From the NCBI GenBank assembly GCA_914767715.1, contig OU612073.1:7442001-7502000 (forward strand): a DNA stretch of 60,000 bases, read 5' to 3'. Shown piece by piece: positions 28,401 through 37,000 of this stretch. Below the pieces are notes generated by a model that made no database searches, was not told where the DNA came from, and saw nothing but the letters and a program-made list of their open reading frames with translations. Every line of letters starts with the position of its first letter. Position 1 is the stretch's first letter. This DNA comes from Membranipora membranacea (taxonomy: Eukaryota; Bryozoa; Gymnolaemata; Cheilostomatida; Membraniporidae). The translations under genes and the position numbers were made by a program.

Positions 28401-31400
28401 CTAGGTCTAACCAAGGAGCCTAACCAAGTTGTCTCTAACTCTTTGGTGTAACGCAGTAAAATTATATGTTTTATATTTGTTTTAAATGAGAGTGATTAAA
28501 TCTAGTTTCAACAAAAAGTTCAAAGATGAACCGCCGCAAAATATGACAATGAAGGCACATAATTTACACAGATAAAGACACTAATGCGATTTTACCCGTC
28601 TGTGCCATATTGTGGGCTCATGAAACAGGGCCCATATAGTAGTATGTTCAAGTTCGCTCATACAAACTTTGAGATTACACAGTACATAAATAATGCTATG
28701 TAAGTAGCAAGTGTTGGAGGTTCTTGAGTTGCAGTCCCGCTGCAGTCTACTGACTAGTGGGCACCGTACCTCAAATGTGCCCCAAACTGCCTACAACCTG
28801 AAAGTAACTTGTGTCCTTAAGTGGCATCTATTACTCAGTCTTCAGACAGAGATGAAAAATTGCTCCTTTAATCTACACTGACATCGAGATCACACTATTA
28901 ACATGATTGTGTATCTCTGATCGTTTTAGTCAATTTAGAAGCAGTACCTAACATGTACCCAGTACCCACCCCTAATTAATAAAATTTAACACAGGTTGTC
29001 ACACCAAATTCCTTATGATGGTATATATTCTTACTAAGTGAATTCATTCACTCTCTATCGATCGGAGATATACATGCCATCATGATCAGTGTGATTTTAG
29101 CTAACATTTACGATTGGTGTTTCAGTGAGCTATGAGAGACAGTTATCTATGCAGGAGATACAGAGGAGAGAGAAGGAGCAGGCAGAGAGAGATCGCGCTG
29201 CCAGGGCTGCTGTCGAGAAGCAGAGGCAGATAGAGGAGGCTCAGAATCAACAAGCAGCTCCTCTTAAATGGGCTGCAGCTGCCACATCTAAGAGCCAGTA
29301 AGTAGTGCTGACTTGTTCAGTATTTCCACGTGGGGCTATTTACTGCGATAGTATTATAATGTAAGTAGCTATGAAGTTGTCCCCCTAACATCAAAGAGAG
29401 GACAACTCGAATTACACATGTTTAACATAATATTGTCTAAATAAGCGCTAGAATCTTTGAATGTGAAACATCAGACATTTTTTTCCAGCTTGCTTTACCT
29501 AGTCGTGTCAATTTCAATATTCTTGCTTGTGAGCTTCAGTGCTGCGGGCAAGCATAACTTCCCGACTAATTACCTCAAGTCCAGGGATTCTATAATCTCA
29601 CTTGCTACTGTTTCTCTTATATATATATATGCACTTTTTTTTTGACAATCTACAATCATTTTTACTAGGCAAGGAAAGAAAATGCACTAGAGATCATAAT
29701 TAGTAAAATTTAGAGTGGTTTGATAGTAGTTGTTTGAAATTATTTGGTTTATGTATCATTTTAGTCCATATTGACATGTCTGCTTTCCTCTAGCTGCTTG
29801 TTGTATTTCGCAGATCTCCAGTGACTACTGGTAAATCTCTACGGGAGATCCAGGAAGAGGAAGCTCGCCGTCTTCAGAAGGAGATGAAAGAGAAACAGAA
29901 GAAGGCTGCCGCTCTGCAGGCCGCCTCACCCCTCGGTACCGCTGCCCTGTGGGGGGCTGGTAAGCCTGCCTCGGTAACCTCCGGAGCTGGATGGGCAAAT
30001 GAGGGGGCATGGGGAGCTGCCTCTGGGGCTAAGAAAACAGGATGGGACCAAATGAACACAAGTAAACCTTCCAGCAAGACAGTCAGCAGGTAGGTGATAT
30101 CAGCTGTCCCCTAAAGCTAAAATGAGTCATATTGTGACAACAGTCCATCGTATTCTGCATTGCAGTATTGATTTTTGCATTCTTAAACCACTGCTGACGC
30201 AGCTGGGCTTTGCCCAGCAGAGCCACCAGTCAAAAATTTAAATAGAGAGTTGTGACATCAAAACATCTAGCCAGTAGCTTTGCATGGTGTTATATGTTTC
30301 GATGTCACAACTCTCTATTTAAATTTTTGACTTGTGGCTCTGCTGGGCAAAGCCCAGCTGTGGCAGCAGTGGTTTAAGTTCAAGACAAAAAGCTAAAATC
30401 GAGAAGCGTTAACGCGGTAATGCTACGTGTGATTATTCTGTGCCTTTGATAAGTTGTTGTTACAATCTCTTGATTGTAACAAACTTAAAAAACAATAAGA
30501 TTAACTTGTTTTTTTCTTTCAGTGAGTTATTCCCAAGTTTATCGTCTGGGGCAAAAACACAGAATAACTCAGCTCCTCAACAAGCTAAAAAGAAGCCGGC
30601 TAATAATTCATCTCAGAACTCTAAAAAGTCTGCTGCTGCAGCCGCTCAAAATGTAAGTTAAAAATTTGGAAAATTCTCATCCGCTACTGCACTAAAGGAA
30701 AAATGATCACCGGCGGGACGGGACTGGCTTTTTCATAAGTCTCTTTAATCTTGTGTCTATTTTTGCATAATAAAATTGCAGATACTTGACAAAATTAATA
30801 AAGATCTTGCATATTTTCCTGAAGCGATCAAATTTAGCCTGTCGAAGAGTTGCTCTACAAGTTTTATATATTTTTGTGGCCAAGTTTCTTTACCGTGATA
30901 TTGTGTATGTGAATACTCTTTCGACAACCTCCTGCCATGGACAAAAAAATCACACATCATACATCATTGAGGCAAAAACCAGCCATGGTTCATATAGGGC
31001 TGACATGGGGTATTATATCACTCCTCCAACCTTTGTTACCAATTTTTACACCTCGACCAGTCTTGCTTGTCACCAGAAAATACTAATTATGATTAATCCC
31101 AGTGCACCCCCTCATTAGCCTGCTGATACAGCTGGGCATCAAAATCTAGCTGAGATCCAACACTAATATAAATGTTGGATCTCAGCTAGGTTTTGAAGGC
31201 ACCTGATTGGTCATCAACAACATTTGTCATCACTAATGGTGTATGGCTGGGGAAGAAGATACTCCCTACATTTTGAGAGCTCATCCATCCATCCAAAGCT
31301 ACTGGCTAGATGTTTTGATGCCACAACTCTCTATTTAAATTTTTGATTGGTGGCTATGCTGAGCAAAGCCCAGCTGTGGCAGCAGTGGTTTAAGGGATAA

Positions 31401-32927
31401 TTGTTCGCGTTTCGCTCATAATCACGCTATTTTTATCGAATTGTTCTCAGGATAAAGTTCAGAAAATGTTCCAGAGTGCTGTCACCAATCAGTCGGCTGA
31501 TGATAAGTTCACAGACTGGTGTACTAAAGCCTTACAAGGGCTCAACGCTTCCATTGATGGTATGTACAGGATTTTTCTTAGGTGTTGTGCAGGTCGAAGT
31601 TTTTATAAGATGGGCATTATGGGTATCTTATATTGTATTTTGTATCATGAGTAGCATTTTATATGATGGGTATTATTAGAGCAAGTATTATGAGGGGAGA
31701 CGACAATTGAACTTAAGGGATTCAGTAACCAAATGATACAGCCGCTATACCGCCCTGGTTGATGGATGCTTATGCTATTGATTTTATTGTCGCGGAATTG
31801 AAATATTATATACAGAATCGGATCTAGACCAATATTCTTTACCAAACCGGTACAGAATTGACAAGCAAGAATTTGTGAAACGGCACTAGGTGGCTTGATC
31901 CCAGTAAATAGATTACTACACATTCTAACATTATAACCTAGCATTCCACTGTATGAACGAAAGTGTGATTAATTGATTGTAGTGCCAACGTTTATTGCAT
32001 TCTTGCGAGAAATTGAATCGCCATATGAAGTTCAGGATTATGTCAAGAGCTATCTGGGAGAATCGGCCAAGTCTGCTAAGTTTGCCAACGACTTTGTCGA
32101 GAAGAGGTCACACGCTAATAAACAGAGACATGCTCAACAAAGGCACGATGATGAGGTATGGGTTATATCATGTTCTAACTTGGCTCAACTATAATATATT
32201 TAGTGAGTAACCCAGTTGAAGAAAATGTAAATCCAAGTGCTTTATGTCAGTTTAGTCTCAATTCATCTAATTTTTCCATTCACAAGTGGGCTGTAAGCAC
32301 ATATTTGGCCTGATATTTCTTTTTCGATTTTCGTTTACTCAATGTTTCTAACTCAAGTCACCAAAATAAAGTATCCAATATTAAAATGTGAAATTGTCCC
32401 CACATTGAAATGACTCAACCAAGGAGTTGGATACACTCCTTGACTACACTATTCACAAACCCAAAATACCGATGACTACAGGGTGCTATTCTAGCGTCTC
32501 CATTGACAAATGAAGCACATTAACCACTATGAGAACGAATTTTCTTGACGGTTCACAATGTTTACATGTTGTTGTTCTTTTTTTAACTCTTTTATTGGCT
32601 GTCTATTTCATTCCATACATATTTTGATAAAGGAATTTTTTACCGAATAGTGCCGGGAAAGGAATAAAGAAAGCTTGAGAATGTTCTTTTTACAAATTTG
32701 TTGTTGTTCTTTTTACACAGGAGAGTTTGTGGGGACCAGCACCTGCCGTAAATCCAGCTGCACAAAGAAACGCTGCCGCGGAGGCTGCTTATAATTCAGC
32801 GGCAGCGGACAAGAAAAAGAAAGCAGTGAAGAAGGGAAAAAAGATGGACGTCACTGCCTTACTCGGCTTCAGTGTGGGGGCGAGTAGTACCAGACTCAAT
32901 ATCGGTGAAATTGAGAAAGCTGACTGA
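16440..32927 (+). CDS. GIGYF: GIGYF-family GYF-domain protein (GRB10-interacting GYF protein), 22 coding exons
   Basis: Scaffold that, from family knowledge, joins the cap-binding repressor 4EHP to DDX6 and CCR4-NOT and docks proline-rich partners through its GYF domain. Coding exons: 16440-16604, 17588-17724, 18359-18553, 19255-19550, 20171-20296, 20886-21070, 21453-21774, 22131-22256, 22862-23079, 23400-23611, 24070-24196, 24656-24868, 25444-25596, 26284-26431, 27319-27485, 28088-28292, 29126-29297, 29814-30089, 30523-30652, 31451-31559, 31983-32155, 32721-32927. All junctions are GT-AG and in phase, giving 1353 aa (human GIGYF2 is about 1300). Seen in order: FGPEWLRQLSSGGS and NRYGREEMLALF (aa 7-50, 4EHP motif); an RG-rich stretch (about 101-160); LPEW and GTFDSSGAF (about 309-332, DDX6-type motifs); GYF domain (about 547-605, with GPFTAQEMAEWFTAGYF); Q-rich and E/R/Q coiled coil (about 640-1070); helical C-terminal domain; and a C-terminus with LLGFSVGASSTRLNIGEIE, as in vertebrates. 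Asn39 replaces the usual first Tyr of YxY. Confidence 0.97.
17458..17495. repeat. GC-rich mini-element, copy 2 (GIGYF intron 1)
   Basis: GGGTAGGGGGGAGCAAAAGTCTTGGGGGCTC resembles the cores at 14 kb, 23.6 kb and 56.2 kb: a G-tract, then AAAAGTCT, a G-run and GCTC. It sits in an otherwise AT-rich intron about 90 bp upstream of the exon 2 acceptor. No clear direct-repeat flanks. Confidence 0.6.
18083..18300 (+). mobile_element. tRNA-derived SINE, copy 1 (GIGYF intron 2)
   Basis: The head has an A-box-like GGCTCAGTTGGTAAGCGC and, about 45 nt later, a B-box-like GGGTTCAGATC, as in tRNA promoters for RNA polymerase III. The body (GCAGTC, CTACT, GGGGCTGA, CCCAAGGTGTGCACTGACC, TGCCTGCAAAC, AGAAAGCAACCTGGCGCAG) matches the better preserved element on the minus strand at 52825-53042. 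It ends about 60 bp before the exon 3 acceptor. Confidence 0.85.
22290..22560. repeat. Interspersed repeat family R1, fragmented copies (GIGYF intron 8)
   Basis: Two partial units share ACTAATTCATGTAG or a close variant, then AAGGAATT, then GTGTGACCACC. They are followed by an end-like ATCAGAGATAGTCATAC. The same words occur at 26475-26645 and, inverted, at 28876-29095. Confidence 0.6.
22649..22664. repeat. Poly-G run of 16
   Basis: Sixteen consecutive G residues in GIGYF intron 8. This is a length-polymorphic and sequencing-error-prone tract, and it could also form a G-quadruplex on the + strand. Confidence 0.95.
23637..23684. mobile_element. GC-rich mini-element, copy 3, with direct-repeat flanks
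   Basis: Just after exon 10 of GIGYF, a 48-bp block (CCGGGGTAACGTCGGGCG, then AGGGGCAAAAGTCTGG, a G-run and CTCAGA) lies exactly between two copies of CTGAGTACCTGG (23625-23636 and 23685-23696). A 12-bp perfect direct repeat on each side is what a target-site duplication would look like. AGTCTG and CAGACT (the last two bases provided by the flank) can pair as a small stem. Confidence 0.7.
24391..24545. mobile_element. MITE-like element family M1, copy 1 (GIGYF intron 11)
   Basis: The ends resemble those of the element at 38475-38645: TCTCTGCACCGTACCGACAG on the left and GCAGTGCAAAGATAACC on the right, with a related interior (a GGGTGG...TTTT...GAGCACAT series). The left and right ends are imperfect inverted repeats of each other. 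The flank after it, CAACCTGAAATGATTGGT, is also shared between the two loci, so the true boundary may lie a little further right. Confidence 0.65.
26475..26645 (+). repeat. Interspersed repeat family R1, copy (GIGYF intron 14)
   Basis: Runs from TCTCTGATCGATAGAGAGTG through ACTAATTCACTTAG, AGAAGGAATTTGGTGTGGCAAC and GATCAGAGATACACATCAT. Its two ends (CTCTGATCG and CGATCAGAGAT) are inverted relative to each other, as in a MITE. A copy in the opposite orientation lies at 28876-29095 in the same gene. Confidence 0.75.
28695..28860 (+). mobile_element. tRNA-derived SINE, copy 2, head eroded (GIGYF intron 16)
   Basis: The SINE body is clear: CCCGCTGCAGTCTACTGACT, AGTGGGCACCGTACC, TGTGCCCCAAACTGCCTACA, ACCTGAAAGTAACTTG and CTCAGTCTTCAGACAGA line up in order with the element at 52825-53042. 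The tRNA head is weak (GGAGGTTCTTGAGTTGCAGTC in place of a good B box). Confidence 0.75.
28876..29095 (-). repeat. Interspersed repeat family R1, inverted copy (GIGYF intron 16)
   Basis: Reverse complement of the 26475-26645 unit, seen as GTGTATCTCTGATCG, GTCAATTTA, GTTGTCACACCAAATTCC, CTAAGTGAATTCATTCACTC and TCTATCGATCGGAGATA in the matching order. It lies immediately 3' of the SINE and ends about 30 bp before the exon 17 acceptor. Confidence 0.75.
30182..30378. mobile_element. Palindromic MITE family M2, copy 1 (GIGYF intron 18)
   Basis: A 197-bp element made of two inverted arms of about 85 bp. The outer ends are CTTAAACCACTGCTG and CAGCAGTGGTTTAAG, and the arms include CAGCTGGGCTTTGCCCAGC and GAGAGTTGTGACATC. 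TTAA lies at both ends, as for TTAA-targeting elements. The unpaired centre is only about 25-30 bp. RNA of this intron would form a long hairpin. Confidence 0.92.
31113..31394. mobile_element. Palindromic MITE family M2, copy 2 (GIGYF intron 19)
   Basis: The right arm closely matches copy 1 (TTGATGCCACAACTCTC, TATTTAAATTTTTGA, GCAAAGCCCAGCTGTGGC, AGCAGTGGTTTAAG). The left arm is eroded to CTGCTGATACAGCTGGGC. The interior differs from copy 1 and contains a separate small hairpin at 31141-31194. Confidence 0.82.
31141..31194. ncRNA. 54-nt hairpin, pre-miRNA-sized (candidate only)
   Basis: Arms of 22 nt pair with a single mismatch (TCTAGCTGAGATCCAACA against TGTTGGATCTCAGCTAGG, plus AAAA/TTTT at the base) around a 10-nt loop. 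The size fits a pre-miRNA stem and it lies in an intron. It is nested in a MITE-like element, so it may be only a transposon palindrome. There is no evidence of expression. Confidence 0.3.
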
Positions 32928-34045
32928 GACACCTCGGCTATGCTTTCCTCTGTGTGTGAGTGAATCTGAACTGGTTGATTAGTGTGCATATCATGTAATC
33001 TGTGATTGACTTAGCGACTCTGCGTCGCTGGCAGCTGTGTATTTATTGCTGGTATCGGCGAGTTGGATTCTCATTTGGAGGACTTAGCTGACAACTGTGC
33101 AGTTAGTTAATTGGGACCACTGCAATAACTGAAAGGTCAATAGATGGATAGCGTTGCCTTCCTGAAACCTGGCAACGTTGTGTCCTGAAAACAGGTAATG
33201 TTGCAATACTGAAACCTGGCATACTTGATTTGGGATAACAGTTTTTTCAGCTTAAGTCTTTTTTGTGTACTTCCCCTAACAGACATACTTTCCTTGCTCC
33301 TTGCTCATGACTAGAATTCCGTAGCTGGAACCCCCAAATGGATCTGTATAAATGTAAATGTGTATGCTTATGATAGTAATTTTCTTATACCTTATTCGGA
33401 ATCCTTGTTTGGCGGCCAGTGTTTTTTTACGAGAGGCCGTTTGTTCGTCATGTGATTAATTTGTCCAGGCTTGACCTTGACCTTGGCCTTGACCGAGGTG
33501 AGAATGATGAATATAACTAAATGTTACTGGTGCTCTTTTTCTTCATTCATTTTCACTTTGATAGTAATGAGAATAAAATATGCAACATGATTATTCAATC
33601 AACAGCATTTTTGTGTAAAGCTATAGAATGAAAACAAATTTACAGAGATATTACTTGTGGCAGCTAGGCGCATTTAACCTTGAAGTGTAAATATAAGCTG
33701 GAGTTCAGTTTAGCTAGTTGGATGATGACTTCATGGTAGCTAGCACCAATTTTTGCTAGCTAGGATTGGAGTTAACATAGAAATCTTCTGCTAGCCCTCA
33801 ATCTTCAAACGAATGCAAAAAGGCAAGCTTTCCCTTCTGCAATTACTTTCCTTCTATAGCGTATATAAATTTATGAATGAAATATTGTATGAGATTGCTA
33901 AGATCTTTGTTATTTTGCAACAGTCTGTCATTTCCGATAATCAAATTTCTGTGATATGAGTTGTCTACCCTTAGTTCAGTCGTTGCTTTTGTTGCATTGT
34001 TTTCTACTCGGTGCCATATCTACTAGTACCTGTGATCATCCAATC
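32928..34045 (+). other. GIGYF 3' UTR and short intergenic spacer
   Basis: After the TGA at 32925-32927 comes non-coding AT-rich sequence with an AATAAA poly(A) signal at 33572-33577, about 645 nt downstream; this is the likely 3' end of the GIGYF mRNA. The remaining roughly 450 bp before the next gene's ATG must hold its promoter or 5' UTR. I see no clear TATA box, only AT-rich DNA with several GCTAGCTA words near 33.73-33.77 kb. Confidence 0.6.
33572..33577 (+). terminator. Poly(A) signal of GIGYF
   Basis: A canonical AATAAA hexamer in the GIGYF 3' flank, before the next gene starts. Its placement fits a 3' UTR of about 0.65 kb. Confidence 0.55.
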
Positions 34046-37000
34046 ATGGCTTACCTACTAAAAGCTAAGAAGAACATCGAGGAGCAAGATATCACTGAAT
34101 TCAAGGTCAAAAAAGAAAAGGTGAGAGATCAATGATGCAGTAGGGAACGGGGCATTTCATTTTGAATATCACTTTTTACCCGATTCCTTGCTTTCAAGTA
34201 TTTTGTTAGGTCTTTTGATTGGAGTGTTAGTTCCTCTAACTCCTTGATAAGACTTTTCATTTGCAAATTGATCGTAATACACTGTAAAACAGTTTAACTG
34301 ATAATGAAAGGCATATTACTTTGGTGTTTTTATTGTGACAAGTTTTAGGGTACACTAGATTCAGTTTACCTACATTTGGGTTAGGATTCTATATAGCCGA
34401 TTGATATATTGATTATATAGATTTATATATTGATATGTATATATAGAAAATCCGCAGGCCTACTATTTGACTGGGACTGACCAGTGGGAAGGGAAGCAAT
34501 TCCAACACACAGGCAAACTTGGTCTAACTTTAGTGAGTAACCTTGACAATTTTATACATATGGAGTCCTGACTTTGATGTATTGCGCACACATGTTAATT
34601 TTCAGTATTTAGAGCGAAGGAAACACAAGAGAGAACTTAAGGATACAGCTTTAGGCTACGAGCCAGGAGACGCCTTCTCAGCCCCACCTATCTTACAGAA
34701 ACATAAGGATGAGAGTGCGCACATACGATATGCTGAGGTGGGAAATCTATAACTGGGTCTTATTAATCATAAACTTTAGATTCGGACCTCCGATCTGTTT
34801 GACTTATAATAATAATCATCGTTTGAGTTCATAGCTAACTTTGAGCAGAAGAACTTCCAATAACTTCTAATGTTTTAATGGTAGTATGGAAAGTAACTCT
34901 TTTTATTGATTGACAGATACGCCATGTAGATATCATTTACACCATTGGAGGAAAGCACCTCAAACAAGGAGTACCATAAAACAAACAATAGTATCTGTAC
35001 TAATATTGTGATTACTGGCAGGCTGCTTTGATATATGAATCACCTTACCCAGACTATCAAGTGAACCTACGCTATCATTTTGTCATTGACAGACTCTGAA
35101 GTTTGAAGTTTGTTTAGTGCCATTTCTAAAAAGTCCATCCTAATTACTAGTTTATAAATCTTCTACAATATTTTTGAAATGAGCATTCTGTCTCTTTGAT
35201 GTCGTGCACTTATTTCTGCGGTATTGAACAATTGTAGCTTTATGAGAGGGTGTCCTGTTGTTATTGGTAGTAGCAGGACTGCGGCAAATTTTGAATGACT
35301 TGTGATTGATTTCAGTATGTTGGAACGTTCTCCGTACCAGGAACAGATCAGGGTGTAAGGTCAGAGTTCGTGAGGCGTCAGCTGAATCTCATGAAGGTTA
35401 TAGTACGAACCAGAAGTGTACTGGTAATCATCTCCCCTGTTGGCGTAAAAATCACAGACAACAAAGGACAGGTCAGTCATATGAACAACTATAAAAAGAG
35501 AATTTTATTCTTCCATATTTCTTTTCCAAGATTTGCTGTTTAAATTCAACTAATGCAGTTTTTGAACTAGATAGGTGCAGCGTAAAATTTTTTTTTAACA
35601 CTTTCATTGGCAGTCTATTTCATTCCAGTAGCGGAATGTTTTCCGAATTGTACTGAAAAAAGAGAGGAAAAAAGGAAAAAAAAAGCCTGAGAATGAAGAT
35701 AAGTTAAAATGGAAATAGATTATTTGCATAACTATGAGAGATAATATATCTTTGAGAAGAAAACAAATTTTAAGATATTTCCATTATAGTATTGTGCAGA
35801 GGCAGCAAAACTTGTTGCATGTATTATGTATTACATATATTATTATGTAAATTCAAAATCAAGGTCACAATTTATGGCATTCTAGCCTTGCCCAATTTCG
35901 TTATTATAGAGTAATTTGATAATGTGTCTGGTTCTGCATAAATATGTACAAGTCAACAAGTAAAAAGTAGTGGTTCTTGGAATGGTGAGCTTTGAGACGC
36001 AGAATATACCTCATTGAAGGCACTCTTGTTCTTTTGGCCAGCCAAGAGTTAAAGGGATGCCGTGATGCTAAGTAAAGTCATCTATATTCAAGTCACAATT
36101 CTTGACCTGGTTTGGTAGAAGGTGTCACTCCCCTGGCACTTTAATTTGGTACTAGCACGCCATTCATCCTAGCCAGTTCCTAGCGGAATCTGATCAAAAT
36201 AATCGGAATGCCGTCATGCGTTTGAACATCCGACATGCAATTAGAAGTTCCCATTCTGCCTCATCAATATAAAGAGGAGTAAAATATGAGGCAGGCAAGG
36301 GTATAGGGCGCAGCTAAATTACCATGGGTCCAGGCAAACACATGTATTCTAGAGGAGATAGCTCTCTCCGCATTGAAGAGTCTGGTTAAGGAGTCACTCA
36401 CCTTTTAGTTTCCTGATTTGAATTAAGCTTTCCTTATCTGTTTTACAGTCTCTACTGATGGCACATGCGATACATCGAATATCCTACTGTACTTGTGTTC
36501 TGGAGGAAAAGTTATTCTGCTTCCTAGCTCGAGAACCAAAAGGACCTGTTAATTTGCAGTACTGTCATGTGTTTACTGCGCCCAAAGGTAACCAGGTAAG
36601 TTAAAGATAATGGGATTTGTTATCAGCAATTCTTAAATCTGCTAGATCGGTCATAGGCATAGACTTAATATACTCTTTATTAAGTCTATGGGCGTGGATT
36701 CCATTGCCATCAGATCGAGATGCCAATTTCTGTTATCTGCGCAATGACACCCTTTAACTTTTAGTGTGCTGTAGGGAGTTGCCTGTTTTGCATGTCAAGA
36801 GAGCACGACATCAATATATTTGACATGACATTAATGGAAAATCAAATCTCGGTGAGAATTCAAACTGGTTTGTGCCAATTTTATAAGCAAGGCAACATAT
36901 AGGACATGTTAAAAGGTAAAACTTATATGAAACGCCAAGTTAGATTAGATATGTAAGATTTGTCTAATTTCCTTTTTGTGCAAGGATAGCGCTGCATTGT

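Noticed and set aside
34919-34980. An acceptor followed by an open stretch (IRHVDIIYTIGG) ending in TAA within PTB-SH2 intron 3
   Set aside because: It has no donor before the stop, and the flanking exons join in phase without it to give the PTB strand. At most it is a rare alternative end.
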